Position numbers and translations under genes: made by a program | Assembly: GCA_022661535.1 (NCBI GenBank) | Contig: JAKULF010000009.1 | Coordinates: forward strand, 868,001 to 932,000 | DNA: 64,000 bases | From: Eutypa lata | Taxonomy: Eukaryota; Ascomycota; Sordariomycetes; Xylariales; Diatrypaceae | Direction: 5' to 3' | Shown here: positions 22,260 through 36,727 of the stretch, piece after piece | Layout: every line of letters begins with the position of its first letter | Numbering within the stretch: the first letter of the stretch is position 1 | Notes under the pieces: generated by a model | The model's input: the letters and a program-made list of their open reading frames with translations, nothing else | Databases searched by the model: none | What the model was told of the DNA's origin: nothing

Positions 22260-23807
22260 AATGATGTTATATTAAATGTACTTATTAAACTTAATTTAAA
22301 AAAGACTTATATAAATTATAAAACTAATAAAAAAAAGCTTAACTTTATTTAATAATATTAATATATTAATATTATTATTTATATTATTTAAATAAATATT
22401 TTTTTTAAAATAATATTTTTAATATAATAAATAATTATAATATATATATTTAAAATAAATTTAAATTTATTAATATTTTTTTTTAATTTAAAAAAAACAA
22501 AAGTTTATTTTAAAGTTTTATTTAAAATTATAAGTAATTATTAACTTATAATAAACGTTTTTGTTTAATAATTTATACGTAATTTATATATAAAAAATTT
22601 ATAATTAATATATAATTATAATCGTTTATATACGAAAAATAATTAAAAATATATCGCTTACTTTAAAGCTTAATACTTTAATAATTATAAATATAAAAAA
22701 AAGAAATTAAAAAAATATCTTTTTTTATATATTTATAAATTATTTTTTAATGTTTTTAATATTAAATAATATTAAATAAATTTATATTTTATTATTTTAT
22801 TAAATAATAATATAATAAATATTAATAATTTTAAAATAAAGTTTATTAATATATATATTTAAATTATTTAAAAATAAAGTTTTTTTCTTTTATTTTTATT
22901 TTTTATATTTATTATTATAATAATATTAAATATTAAAATACGTAATATATCTTTAATTATTTTTTATATTTAAACGATTATAATTACGTATTAATTACGA
23001 ATATTTTACGTATAAACTTTATATAAATTATAATAAATAAATCGTTCATTAAAAATTAATCATTATTTATAATTTTAATAAAATATTATTAATATATATA
23101 TTTAATGAAATTCTTTTTTACATTATATTATATTAATAACGTAATATTATAATAATTATAATATTTCGTTATATTAATTTTATTATTAATTTTTATAATA
23201 AATTATAATAAAAATATTATTAACGATTTAAATTAAAAACTATTAATTATTATTAATTAACGATTATTATATTTATTATAAAATTATTTTTAATTAATTA
23301 TTATAAAATTATTATAAAGTTTAAAAAACGTTTTAATTATTAATAAAAACAATTTAAGTTTTTATTAATTAATAAAATAAAACGAATTTATTAATTATTT
23401 TATTTATTAATTTCTTTTAAAAAAGAATTATTTAAAAAGTTATTTAATTAAATTATAATAAAATCGTAATTAAACCGATAATAATTAATCGTTATAAAAA
23501 TTAAAATTAAAAATTAAAAATTAAAAATATTTTTTTTAATTATATAATATTTTTCTTTTTATTTAAAAATATTTAAAGTTATATTATTATCGTTAAATAT
23601 TTATTACGAAAAAAAGTTTAAGTTTAAATTTAAAAAATAATAAATAAATAAAGTAATTATTAAAAAATTTAAATAAAAGTATATATTTAATTAAATATAT
23701 TTTTAAAGTTTTATAAATTATTTAATTAAAATAATTTATAATAATAATATATATTTATTAAAAACATAATTATTAAATTTATTAATTAAAATTTATTTAT
23801 TATTATA

Positions 23808-24545
23808 ATTATAAAAAAGAATAACGTTTTATAAATTTTAAATTTATTTTTAATTTTTAAAATTAATAAAACCTTATTTAATAAATTATAATTTATTATA
23901 TTAAATTTTAAAAATTTAATTAAAAAGTTTATTTAAAATTAAAACTTATAAATAAATATAAATTTCTTTTTAAATTATTATAATCTTTATTTTTATTTAT
24001 AAACATTATAATAAATTATATATTATAATTATTTAAATATAAAAAAAGGAAATTTTTTTATTTTATTATTTTATAAGTTTATAACTTTATAAAATAAAAT
24101 TTAAAATTTAAATTTTATAAATTTATTATAATTTAATTATATAATTTAAAAAAAAGTTTAAATAATTAAAAATTTAAATTTATAAATTTATAAATTATTT
24201 TTATATAAATTTTATAATTATTTATATATAATTATAAATTAATTATAACTTTAAAAATTATAAAATTTAAAATAATAAAATAAATTTATAAATCATTTAA
24301 TTATTATTATTAAATAATTATTATAAATATTTATAATTATAAAATAAATATAATAATAATTAATTTATAAACATTAAAAAATATATTTAATAAAAACATT
24401 AATATTTTTTATAATTAATTTAAAATCGATTAATTTACGAATTATATTTTTAATAATATTTATTATTTATATTAACTTTATTTTTATTTTAAATTTTACG
24501 ATTAATTTTAAAAAGCTTTAAAATAAAAAGTATTTTAAATTTAAT
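23808..24545 (+). repeat. Repeat R2, copy 1 (short form)
   Basis: About 740 bp colinear with 25717-27010 at both ends (the start region near 23815-24030 and the end region near 24375-24545), but without the long minisatellite in between. Heavily RIP-mutated. It might be a solo terminal repeat of a transposon. Confidence 0.55.
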
Positions 24546-25716
24546 AAATTTAAAAATTAAATTTATTTTTAATCGTTACGTTTAAAAAAACGATATAACT
24601 TTTTCATTATAAAGAGATTATAAAATATGCTTTTTAAACAAAAATCTTTTTTTTAAAATAATAATTAATATAATTAATTTATTTTTTAAATTTATTTTTA
24701 TTTATAAAAGTTTATATTTAATAATTATTATATTTAAAAAAAAGTATATTAATAAATTTATTCGAAATTTATTTTATAATTAAATTTTGTATTATTAATT
24801 ATAATTTAACTTTTAATTATAACGTTTTTAATACGATTTTTTAAAAGATTTATATTAAATAAAATAAATTAAAAAAAATAAAAAATACGTATTTTAAATA
24901 TATACTTTTTTTAAATAATTATTTCGTTTTTATTATTAATTATTCGATAATATAAAATATCGTTTTTTCGGTAATATATTATATCGCCTTTAATTATTAA
25001 AACCGATTTTATTATTAAAAACGTTTTTATTATTAAATTTTAATTTTTAAAAAATATATATTTTTATATTTTTATATTTTATATTAATTTTTTATATATA
25101 AATAAATTTTATAAATGTTTTTTTATTTAATTAAAAATTAAAAATTAAAAAAAGATATATTTAATTAAATTTAATTATATATTATATATAAATCTTTTAA
25201 AATAAATATATTTAATTAAAAACGAATAAATAAATTTATATTTAAAATTTAATTAATTTAAATTTAATATTATTAAAAGATATATATTTTTAATACATTT
25301 AACGATTATTTAATAACGTAATTAAAAATATAATTTAATTATTTAAATTTAATATAAAATAATTTTTAATTAAAATAAATTTTAAAATTTAAATTTATAA
25401 ATAATTAAAATTAATTAATTTATAAAATTTATAAAATATTTTTAATTAAAATATTAATTTATTTTTAAAATTAATTAAATTATTAAGATTATTTTAATGT
25501 TAAAATTAACTTGAAATTTTCTTTAATACTTTATTAATATTATTTTTATTTTATTTCGAATATTATAATTAATTTTTAAATATTTCTTTAAAAGGTATTT
25601 TTTTAAATTTAATATTATATTATTTAAATTAATTATATATAAATAAAAAAATTAAATATTAAAATAATTTAAATATTATTAATTTAATATAATAAATATT
25701 AAAATTAAATAATTTA

Positions 25717-27010
25717 AAATTTTATTAATCGTTACGGTATAAAAAAGTACGGCTTTTTATAAACTTCGAGAACTTTTTTTCGATTTTCGAAATCGGTAAA
25801 ATTTTACTTCGTAAATTATAACTTATTACGTTAAAGTCGAAAAATTTAACCGAAAAATTTATTTAAAATTAAAAGTAATTAATAATAATAAAGTTATTTA
25901 AATTATCGTAATACTTATTTTTATTTATAAACTTTATAATAAATTATATATTATAATAATTTAAATATTTAAAAAATTTAAAAAATTTAAGTTACGAAAT
26001 TTAAATCTTTTTGCTTTTTTTTTAAAATTCGAATTTTAAGCTTTATAAATTTATTATTACGTATTACGAATTTTATAAATTTAATTATTATATTATAAGC
26101 TTTTTACATTAATTATTATATATAAATCTTTTATTTAACTTTATATATATATTTAATTTTAAATTCGTATATAAATTTAATTAATTTATAATTAAGTTAA
26201 TTAATTAAAATTATATTATTTAATTATATTATTTTAAAAATATTTAAATAATTAAAGCTTTAAAGTTATAATTTATAAGTTTATAAGTTTAAAAAATAAT
26301 TAATAAATAATTAATAAGTTTATAAGTTATAAGTTTATAAGTTTATAAATTATTTATATATAATTATAAATTAATTATAAGTTTATATATTATAAGGTAA
26401 GTTTATAAGTTATTTAATTAATTATTATTATTTATAACTTTTAAATTTATAATTATTATAATTATTTATAATTATTATAATTATTTATATATAATTATAA
26501 ATTAATTATAAATTTAAAAGTTATAAAATTATAAGTTATAAAGTAAATTTATAAATTATTTAATTATTATTACCGTATAATTATTATAATTATTTATTAT
26601 TATAAATTTATAAATTATAAATTTATAAATTTAAAAATTATAAAATAAATTTATAAATTTATAAATTTAAAAATTATAAGTTTAAAAATTATAAATTTAA
26701 AAGTTATAAGTTTAAAAGTTATAAGTTATAAATAATTAAAATTAAATAACTTATAAAACTTAAAAGATATATTTAATTAAAATATTAAATCTTTTTTAAA
26801 ATTAATTAAAAAATTAACGTTAATTAATTTAAAATTAAAAGTTATTAATTAAATTTTAACTTTTTTAAATCCTTTATTAACTTTAAATCGATTAATAATC
26901 GAAAAGTATTCTTTATTAATTACTTAAATCGTATTAATTTTAATTTTACTTTAAATTTTACGATTAATTTTTAAATAACTTAAAATAAAAAATCTTTTAA
27001 ATTTAATAAA
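25717..27010 (+). repeat. Repeat R2, copy 2 (left arm of inverted pair)
   Basis: The outer end at about 25717 reads aaaattttattaatcgttac and continues as a close reverse complement of 31532 leftwards. The inner end near 26780-27010 matches the reverse complement of about 29520-29740. The middle contains an AT minisatellite (26268-26760). Confidence 0.7.
26268..26760 (+). repeat. Minisatellite in R2 copy 2
   Basis: Irregular tandem TTATAAGTTTA/AATTATAA words over about 0.5 kb. The equivalent stretch in the inverted copy (about 29760-30960) is more than twice as long. Confidence 0.65.
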
Positions 27011-29519
27011 ATATATAAATATAATAAATTAAAATTTTATAATATAAAATATAAATATAAAATATAAAATATTATATATATAAAATAATATATAATAAAA
27101 TTAAAAATTATTATTAATATTTAACATTTTTTATAAAAATAAAATATATTATAATTTTTAATATAATTTTTAATATTATATAAATATATTAATTATAAAT
27201 TAAATTAAATTTTATATTAAATTTTAAATTTTTTAAATAAAACTTTTTAAATAAATAATTTAATATAAAATATAATTTATATATTTATATATTAATTATA
27301 AATAATATAATATAAATATAAATAAATAAATATTTAAATTAAATTTTTTAAATTTTTTAAATAATAATAATTTATTTAATAAATTTTTTTATAAATAATA
27401 TAATAATATAATTAAATTATAAATAATATATATAATATTATATATTAAATTATTATAGTTATATTAATAATATAAAAATTATTATATAATTTTAAAATAT
27501 ATAAATATTAAATATAAATATAATTTTTATTATAATATTATATTAAATCTTTTTTTTTTATATTTTATTATATTATATTATATTTATATTAAATTTTTTT
27601 TTAAATAATAAAAAGTTATTAAAATAAAGAAATTATTATAAAAAATAAAAAATAATTATATATTAATTATAAAATATATAATAAAATAATAATTTAATAA
27701 TTTAAAATTATTAATTTAAACGAAATATTTAATAATAAACGTTTTTATTTTAATATTTATAATTTATATAATTAAATTTTAAATTTAAATATTTTTAATA
27801 ATATAATTTTAAATTTTTAATATTAATTAAATATTATAATTATATATTTTATAATTATTTAATTTATTTTTTAAAAATATATTTCTTTATTAATTTAATT
27901 AATTTATAATTAAATTAATATAAATACGATTTTATATATTTATAATAAAGATTTTTTAAATATAAATTTTAATAATAATAAAATAAATTAAAAAAATTAT
28001 TATTAAAATATTTAAATTTTTTTATTTATAAATATTTAAATATTAAATTATTAAATTAAAATATTTTTTTATAATATTTAAAATTAATTTAATATAATAA
28101 TTATATATAAATTAATTTTATATATTAATAATAATTTCTTTTTAAATTATTATAATTTATCATTTATTTTAAAAAATATATATTAATAATAAAATTTATT
28201 TATAAATATTATATTAATTTTTATATTAAAAATATAAAAATATAAAAATATAAAAATAAATATTTATTTATTTAAAAATTTTAAATAATTAATTTAAAAT
28301 TATTATTATTATTATTATTATTATTTTTATATTAATAATTTATTTATATAAAATATATAATATATAATATATTTATAATATATATTTTATATAATAAATT
28401 ATTAAAAAAAATAAAGTTTATATATTATTTAATTATTACGTTTAAAAAATAATAAATAAAAATTTATATTATTAATTTATTAAATATTTATTTTATTTAA
28501 TTAATATATAATAATTATCGTAAAAATTTAAATACAAAAAACTTTTTTATTAAAAATTATTTAAATTAATAAATAAACATATAAATCTTTCGAAATAATA
28601 ATATTTATTTTTAATTTTATTATAATTTTTAATAATTTAAAAAGAAATTAAAAACGATATATTAATATATTAAAATATAATTAAATAATTTAAAAATTAT
28701 ATATTAAAATATTTATAATATTAATATAACTTTTATAATATAAAATTATTTATTTATAATAATAATATTATTTTTTATATATTTAAATAATTTTGTTTTT
28801 TATATATAAATAATTATATTAATAATTATAATATTTATTTAAAAAGAATTAATTATTATAAAATTCTTTTTATAATAATATAAATAATAAATATTTTATT
28901 ATTATTTATTAATAATTATATCGTTATATATAATAACTTTTTATTATTTAAATTTTATTAAATTAATATATTATTAAATTTTAATAAAAGCTTTTAATAT
29001 AAAATAATTATAATTATTAAAATAATAATTATTTTAATTAAAATAATATAAATATTAATTAAATATAAATTTTCGTTTTATTTTATAATTTTTAATAAAT
29101 AAATTATTTTATAATTATAATATTATTTTTTTTATTAATATTATATTTAAAGAATAATTATAATTATAATAATAATAATAATAATATTAATAAATAATTA
29201 TTATTAATTTATTATATTTATATTATATTAATGTATTATTTTAATATTCGAATAAATTTCGTTATTAATTTAATTTTTAATAAATTTTTAATTTTTATAA
29301 TAACGAAATTATTATTACGAAAAATAATTAAAAAAAAAGAATTAATTTATATTAATAATGTAATAATTATAATAATAATCGTAATAATAATCGTAAAAAA
29401 AATTATTTTTTTCGAAAAATAATATTCGTTAATTATATTATTATAATTATATCGTTTAATTAATCGTAAATATTAATTATAAATATTATAATTAAATTAA
29501 ATTAATAATAATTATTAAA

Positions 29520-31532
29520 ATTATTATATTTAAAAAATATTTTTATTTTAACGTTTTTCGAAATTAACCGTAAAATTCGAAATAAAATTAAAATTAATAC
29601 GAATAACGAATATTAATAATAATACCTTTTTATAATTAATTTATTTTAAATTAATAAAAACTTAATATCGAATTAATTTAAAGTTAATTAACGTTAATTT
29701 TTTAATTAATTTTAAAAAAAATTTAATATTTTAATTAAATATATTCTTTAAGTTTTATAAATTATTTAATTTTAATTATTTATAATTTATAATTTATAAA
29801 CTTATTTTATAATTTTTAAACTTATAATTTATAAATTTATTTTATAACTTTTAAATTTATAATTATAAATAATTATAATAATTATATAATAATAATAATT
29901 AAATAATTTATAAATTTACTTTATAATTAATATATAATTATATATAAATAATTATAATAATTATAAATAATTATAATAATTAAAGGTTTAAAAGTTATAA
30001 ATAATAATAATTAAATAATTTATAAATTTATTTTATAATTTATAAATTTATAAATTTATAAATTTATAATTATAAATAATTATAATAATTATACGATAAT
30101 AATAATTAAATAATTTATAAATTTATTTTACAATTATTTTATAATTATAAATAATTATAATAATTAAAGATTTAAAAGTTATAAATAATAATAATTAAAT
30201 AACTTATAAATTTATTTTATAACGTATAAACTTATAATTTTTAAATTTATAAATATAAATAATTATAATAATTATATAATAATAACAATTATAAAGGTTA
30301 TAATAATTAACGAAAGTTATAATAATTAACAAAGGTTATAACAATTAACGAAAATTATAATAATTAACGAAGGTTATAATAATTAACGAAGGTTATAATA
30401 ATTAACGAAGGCAATAATAATTATACGGTAATAATAATAACTTATAAACTTACTTTATAATTTATATTTAAAGCTTTAATTACTTATAAACTTAAAGATT
30501 ATAAATTTATAACTTATAAACTTATTAATTATTTATTAATTATTTTTCGAATTTATAAAGTTATAAACTTATAATTATATATAAGTAATTATAATAACTT
30601 TAAAATAATTATAATAACTTTAAAATAACTTTAATTATAAATAATAATAATTAAATAATTACGATTTATAAATTTATAACTTTAAACTTTAATTACGTAC
30701 GAATTTAAAGTTTTTAAATTTATAATTTATAAATTTTTTAATTATTTATAAGCTTTATAAACTTTTAATTAATTTATAATTATATATAAAAAATTATAAT
30801 AATTAAATTATTTTAATTTATAAACTTATAATTATATATAAATAATTATAATTATAAGTAATTATAATAATTATAAATAATTATAATAATTATATAAAAA
30901 TAACTTATAAACTTATAACTTTATAAATTATAAACTTATAAACTTAAAGCTTTAATTATTTAATTAAAGATTTTTTTAAAGTAATGTAATTAAATAATAT
31001 AATTAAATAATAATAACTTTAATTATTTATTTAATTTTTAATTAATTAGTTTAATTATAAATCGGTTAAACTTACGTATAAACGTAAAATTAATTATATA
31101 TATAAAGATAAAATATAAAATTTTTATATAATAATTAATATAATTCGTAATATAAAAAGCTTATAATATAATAATTAAATTTATAAAATCCGTAATGCGT
31201 AATAATAACTTCGTAAAGCTTAAGGTTCGAATTTCGTATAACGTATAAAAAGAAAGTAAAAAAAAATACCTTTTTTACTTTTAAATATTTTTATACGGAT
31301 TTAATTTTCGGCTTTAAATTTAAGTTAATTTATTATAATTAATTCGAAATTAAAAATTAAAGGCGTATTTTATTATAAATGTTATTATTTACGTATATAA
31401 AATATAACTTTTAAATCGACGAATATTATTATTTACGAAGTAAAATTTTACCGATTTTAAAAGTCGAAAAAAAGTCTTTAAAGCTTATAAAAAGCCGTAC
31501 TTTTTTATATCGTAACGATTAATAAAATTTTA
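29520..31532 (-). repeat. Repeat R2, copy 3 (right arm of inverted pair)
   Basis: About 2 kb that is the reverse complement of copy 2 at both ends; the length difference lies in the expanded minisatellite arrays (about 29760-30960). With copy 2 it brackets a 2.5-kb RIP-mutated interior (27011-29519), giving a 5.8-kb structure with long terminal inverted repeats. Confidence 0.7.
30295..30427 (+). repeat. 19-bp tandem repeat, seven units
   Basis: Seven consecutive 19-bp units with consensus aggttataataattaacga; units 1, 5 and 6 are identical and the last is degenerate. It lies inside the minisatellite part of R2 copy 3. Confidence 0.85.
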
Positions 31533-34500
31533 TTTATATTATTATTATTTTTAAAAATATTAAAAAAATTTTAATTTATTTTCGTAATTAATTTATAATA
31601 TTATTATTATATTAACGTTTATATTTTAAATTTTTATTATAAATTATTTAAATATTCGTTTAATAAACGAACTTTATAATTATAATAATTTCGTTTTTAT
31701 TAAATAAAATAATAATAAAAATAATAATAATAATAACGAAAATAAAAATAATAAAATTATTTAAATAATTTTATTATATATTTATTATTTAATTTTCGTT
31801 ATTTTTATATTATATACGTTTTTATATATTTTATTTAATTTTTAATTTAATATTATAACGTTTATATTTCGTTTTTTAAAATTATTATAAATAAATTAAA
31901 TTAAATTATTTATTTTTAACGTTATATTAATAAAAAAATTTAATATATTTATTAATTTTTATTTATAAAGCTTTAATATTATTTATAATTTATCGTTTAT
32001 TTTAAATTATTTTAAAATTTATATTTCGTTTTCGTATTACTTTCGTTATATATTTTTTTTATATAATTTATAAAACTTTAAAAATTATTTTATAATTATT
32101 TATAAAATTAATAAATTTTTAAGCGTTTTTTCGTAATTTATTTTCGTTCGTAACGTTTAAAATTTTAATATATTATATAATTATATAATAAGTTATTTCG
32201 TTATTATTATTATAATTATATCGCGAAGTTAATATTTTTAATACGTTTTTTTTAAAAAAAAATATTTAAAAGTTTATTATTTTTATATATAAAATAATAT
32301 AAATATTACGTATTTTCGTTTTTTTATTTAATATTTTTTTTATTTATTAAAAAAAACCTTTTTTAAATTATTATTTTTTAATTATTTTCGTATAATCTTT
32401 TAATTTATTATATTATTATTATTTAAACGTATTGCTTTTTTTCGATTTTCGTAACTTTTTATATATATAATTTTTTTTTTACGTTTTTTATTTTAAACTT
32501 CGTAACGTAAATAATTCGTTATTATATTATTAACTTTTTAAATTTTTTCTTTTATTTTTAATAAAATTAAATATTTTTTAAATTATATAACTTTTATATT
32601 AAAATATATATTTAATAAGAAATATATTAATTTTTATTTTATTATATATATAAGTATTATTTTATATATATTAATAACGATATATAAATATTTTATTTAA
32701 ATTATATAAAATTAAATAAATACTTTTTTAAATATATATTACGTAAACGTTTTATATATTATTACTTTTTTAATAACTTTTATATAAATTTATTTTATTT
32801 TAACGTTATTATATATTTACGTTAATATTATAATTTTTATTAATATAAAGTTTTATTTTTTTAATTTTTTTTTATTTTTTTAAAATATTTTTATTATTTA
32901 AATTTACGATTAAATTATATTTTTATAACTTTAATCGATTTTATTAACTTTATTATAACTTTTTTAATTTATAATTACTTTATATATACTTTATAAATCT
33001 TTTAAAAATATATTAATTTATTTTTTTACGATATAAATTTTATTTTAAATCTTTTAAATTATTTTTTATATATATTATAAGTTTACTTTAATAATTTATA
33101 ATTTTTAAATTCGTTATTATTATTTCTTAAAATAATAATATCGTTAATAAACTTTATTATTAAAACTTAATAACTTTATAAAGTTTTATATAATATAAAT
33201 ATATATAATAAAAAAGATTAATAAAAAAAAAGATTTTAAAGAATTTTAACGTTTCGTTATTAAATTATAAACTTGTTTTTTAATTTATTAAAAAGGTTTT
33301 AATTTATTTAATAATTTATTTTAAAAATATTTTTTTATATATAATATATAATAATCGTTTATAATTAACGTTATTAAAAACTTTTATTATATTTAATTAT
33401 AATAATAACGCTTTATTATTATTTTTTTAAATTATATAAATTCTTTTAATTATTATTTTTATTATTATTTTCGTTAAACGATATTTTTTATTATTTATTT
33501 ATTTTTAAAAAAATAAATTATTATTTTTTTAATTATTTTATTTATTACGTTTAAAAAATAATTAATTTATATATATTAATTAATTTTCTTTCGATTTTTT
33601 TTCTTTTAAAATAATTAATATTATAACGTTATAAAATCGTATTAATATATATTTTATTATAAATAATTATTTTATTATTATAATTAATATTTTATATATT
33701 AACTTTTTATATACTTTTAAAAAGCTTATAAATAATAAATTTTTATTAAAGGTTTTTTATATTTTATTTTCTTTTATAACGTTTTTTAATTTATTAATTT
33801 TAACGTTTTTATATATTAAAAACGCTTTATATATTATTAAGTTTTCGTATTTTCTTTATATATTATATTCGAAAAATTAACGTTTATTATTAAAAAGAAT
33901 TTCTTTATAAATATTTCTTTTTATAAATATAAATTATATAAGTTACGTTTTTAAGTTATTTTAACGATAATAACGTTACGTTTTATTACGACGTAAAGTT
34001 TATTAAACGTATTTTTTATATAATTTTTTATTATTATTAATAACTTTTATTATAATATATCTTTAATATTTCGTATAAATTATTATTATAATACGCTTTT
34101 AAAACGTATAAGTATTTTTATATATATTTTACGTTATTAATTTTAATAAAGTTTTATAATTTTTAAATACTTTTTTAATTTTTTTAATAATGTTATTAAT
34201 TTTTTTTCTTTATTATAACGTTATTATATTCGTTATATTTATAATTCGTTATAATTTCTTATTAAATATTTTATATAAATCTTTATATTCTTTTAATTAT
34301 TAAATTCGTTAAATTAATATATTTTTTTTATTTTTATTTTTATTAATTTATTATTTATTATTAATTATATTTATTTTATTAAAGAAAAACGTTATTATAA
34401 TTCTTTTATAATATTAATTACGTTAATAAATTATAAATTATAATTTAATTTATATTATTTAAATACTTTATTAAATATTATTATAAATTATAAATTTATT

Positions 34501-36727
34501 TAAATTAAGTTTATAATAAAAAGTTTTTAATTATATATTATTTTTATAATTATTTTATATAAAGTTTTTAAATTAATACGTTAAGTTTTTTTAACGTTTA
34601 TATTATTAATTTAAATAATAAATTTTATAATATAAGTTTAAATTTAATTATATATATATATTTTAAATATTAATTATTTTTTTAATAATATTAATATTAA
34701 ATTATATTCGATTTCTTACCTTTATATATTAAAGGCGTAATATTTATATATATAAAGCTTAACTTTTTTTTAATTATAATATATTAACGTATTATTTAAC
34801 GTTAATTTTACGTTAATTTTATTATTCGTTATATTTTAATATAATTTTTTAATTTTTAATTTTATAAAATTATTTAATTTAAAGTTATTATTTTATTATA
34901 AAAGTAATATTTATTAAATAATTTTTTATATTTCGAATTTTTTATAACTTTATATAAAATTATAAATAAAGTTAAAATTATTTTTTTAATTATTTTTTTT
35001 ATAAAGTTTATTATTTTTTTAAAATTATTAATAATTCGTAAACGATTTTAATTTTATTAAGTTATATTAACGACGCGTTTTTAAAATTATTATATATTTT
35101 AAATTATTTAAGTTTATATATATATATATATATATATTTAACTTTATTACGCTTTTATTATAAAATAATTATTATTTTATATAACGTAATTCTTTTTATA
35201 ATTTATATACTTTTTATATTTAACGTTTTTTTTTAATAAATATTTTTTTAATATATAATTTTCGTATAATTATTATATCGTAATTTTTTTAAATAATATT
35301 TTATAATATATTTATATTTATAATATTTATAATATAAACGTATTATAATTTCTTTTTAAAAAAGTTTATAATTAAAAATTTATACTTTTTAAATAAAATT
35401 ATTATTATATAATTATTTTATTATATTAATATCGTTTATATTATTATTTTTAAAAAACTTTAAAATTATTTTATTAATTATTAATTTATTATAATGTTTA
35501 AGTTTTTTTAATAATTCGTTTAAACTTACGTATATATTTTTTAATTTTTCGTTTAATATTTTTTTAATAACGATTATATAAATATAATTTAATTATTTCG
35601 TTATTATATTAAAAATAATATTAATTTATTTTTTATTTATTTTAAAAATAATAACTACGTATTCGTTACGTAAGCCCTTTATTATAATTGTTTTTTTAAT
35701 ATTAAATATAATATTAATATCTTTAATTATTTTAATTATTATTTTTATAATTATTATTTTTTTATATTACGAAAAAATTATTAACTTTAACTTTTATATT
35801 ATATCGTCGTTTTTACATTACGTAATCGTTATTTACGCATAAGTTTTTATATTTATATAATTAATTAATTTTTAAACTTTTACGTTTATAATTTATTTAT
35901 AAAGAATTTTTTTTATATTTTTAACGGCTTTTTTTAAGTTTTTTATAATTATTAATATATTAAAAAAAATAACTTTTTTATCGATTTTTCGATGTAATAT
36001 ACGTATTAATAATAATTATAATAATAATAAAAGTTTAATTTATTATATTTAAAATTATTAAATTAATTAATTATTTTTTTAATTTAAATATTATTTTTTT
36101 TTATTTTCTTTATTTTTTACATTATATAAAAGCGTTATTAAATTTACTTTTATATTTTTCTTTAATATTAAAATAATATTAATTTTAAGTTTATTTTATA
36201 ATTTTTTTATTAATTATTATAATATATTTATTATTTTAAAATTACGTTATTATTTAAAAATTAATATAATAATATAATTAAATAAATTTAAATTTATAAA
36301 TTTTAAATTTTAAATTTATTTTTTAAAAAAACGTAAATTAAAAAAATTTTACGAAAAATTTTCTTTATTATTTTATAAAATTTAAAAAAATTATTAATTA
36401 AAAATTAATTATTAATAAATTATTAATAAATAATTTAATAATAAAATAATTTATTATTTTTTTAATTTTATTAATAAATAATATATAATTAAATATAATT
36501 TTTTAAATTTATAATTAATTACGTATTAATTATTAATAAAATTAAAAAAATGTTTAATTATAAATAAAAAATAAACCATTAATTAATTAATAAATCGGAA
36601 AAAAAACCATTAATTATTCATTAATTAAAGAAAACGAATCGGTAAATGCTTAATATGAACCTTACATTCGCCAATTAAACTCTTCAATCTCTATCTTTGT
36701 TATAATAATCACAATAACACCGCCAAC

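Larger units (their letters stand above)
22260..36640. repeat. RIP-mutated AT-rich block 2 (14.4 kb)
   Basis: Long, almost gene-less A/T DNA with CpA and TpG nearly absent and residual cytosines mostly in CpG. The one listed frame (29231-29422) is low-complexity Ile/Asn/Lys and not a gene. It contains three related repeat copies (23808, 25717 and 29520), minisatellites and a 19-bp tandem array, described separately. The remainder (about 31.5-36.6 kb) is presumably destroyed transposon coding sequence; its class cannot be read. Confidence 0.85.

Noticed and set aside
29231..29422. 63-codon frame in RIP block 2
   Set aside because: Low-complexity Ile/Asn/Lys composition is expected by chance in A/T DNA.
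26268..30960. CRISPR-like or centromere-type arrays
   Set aside because: The repeats are irregular AT minisatellites without uniform spacers; nothing indicates CRISPR, and centromere identity cannot be judged from sequence.
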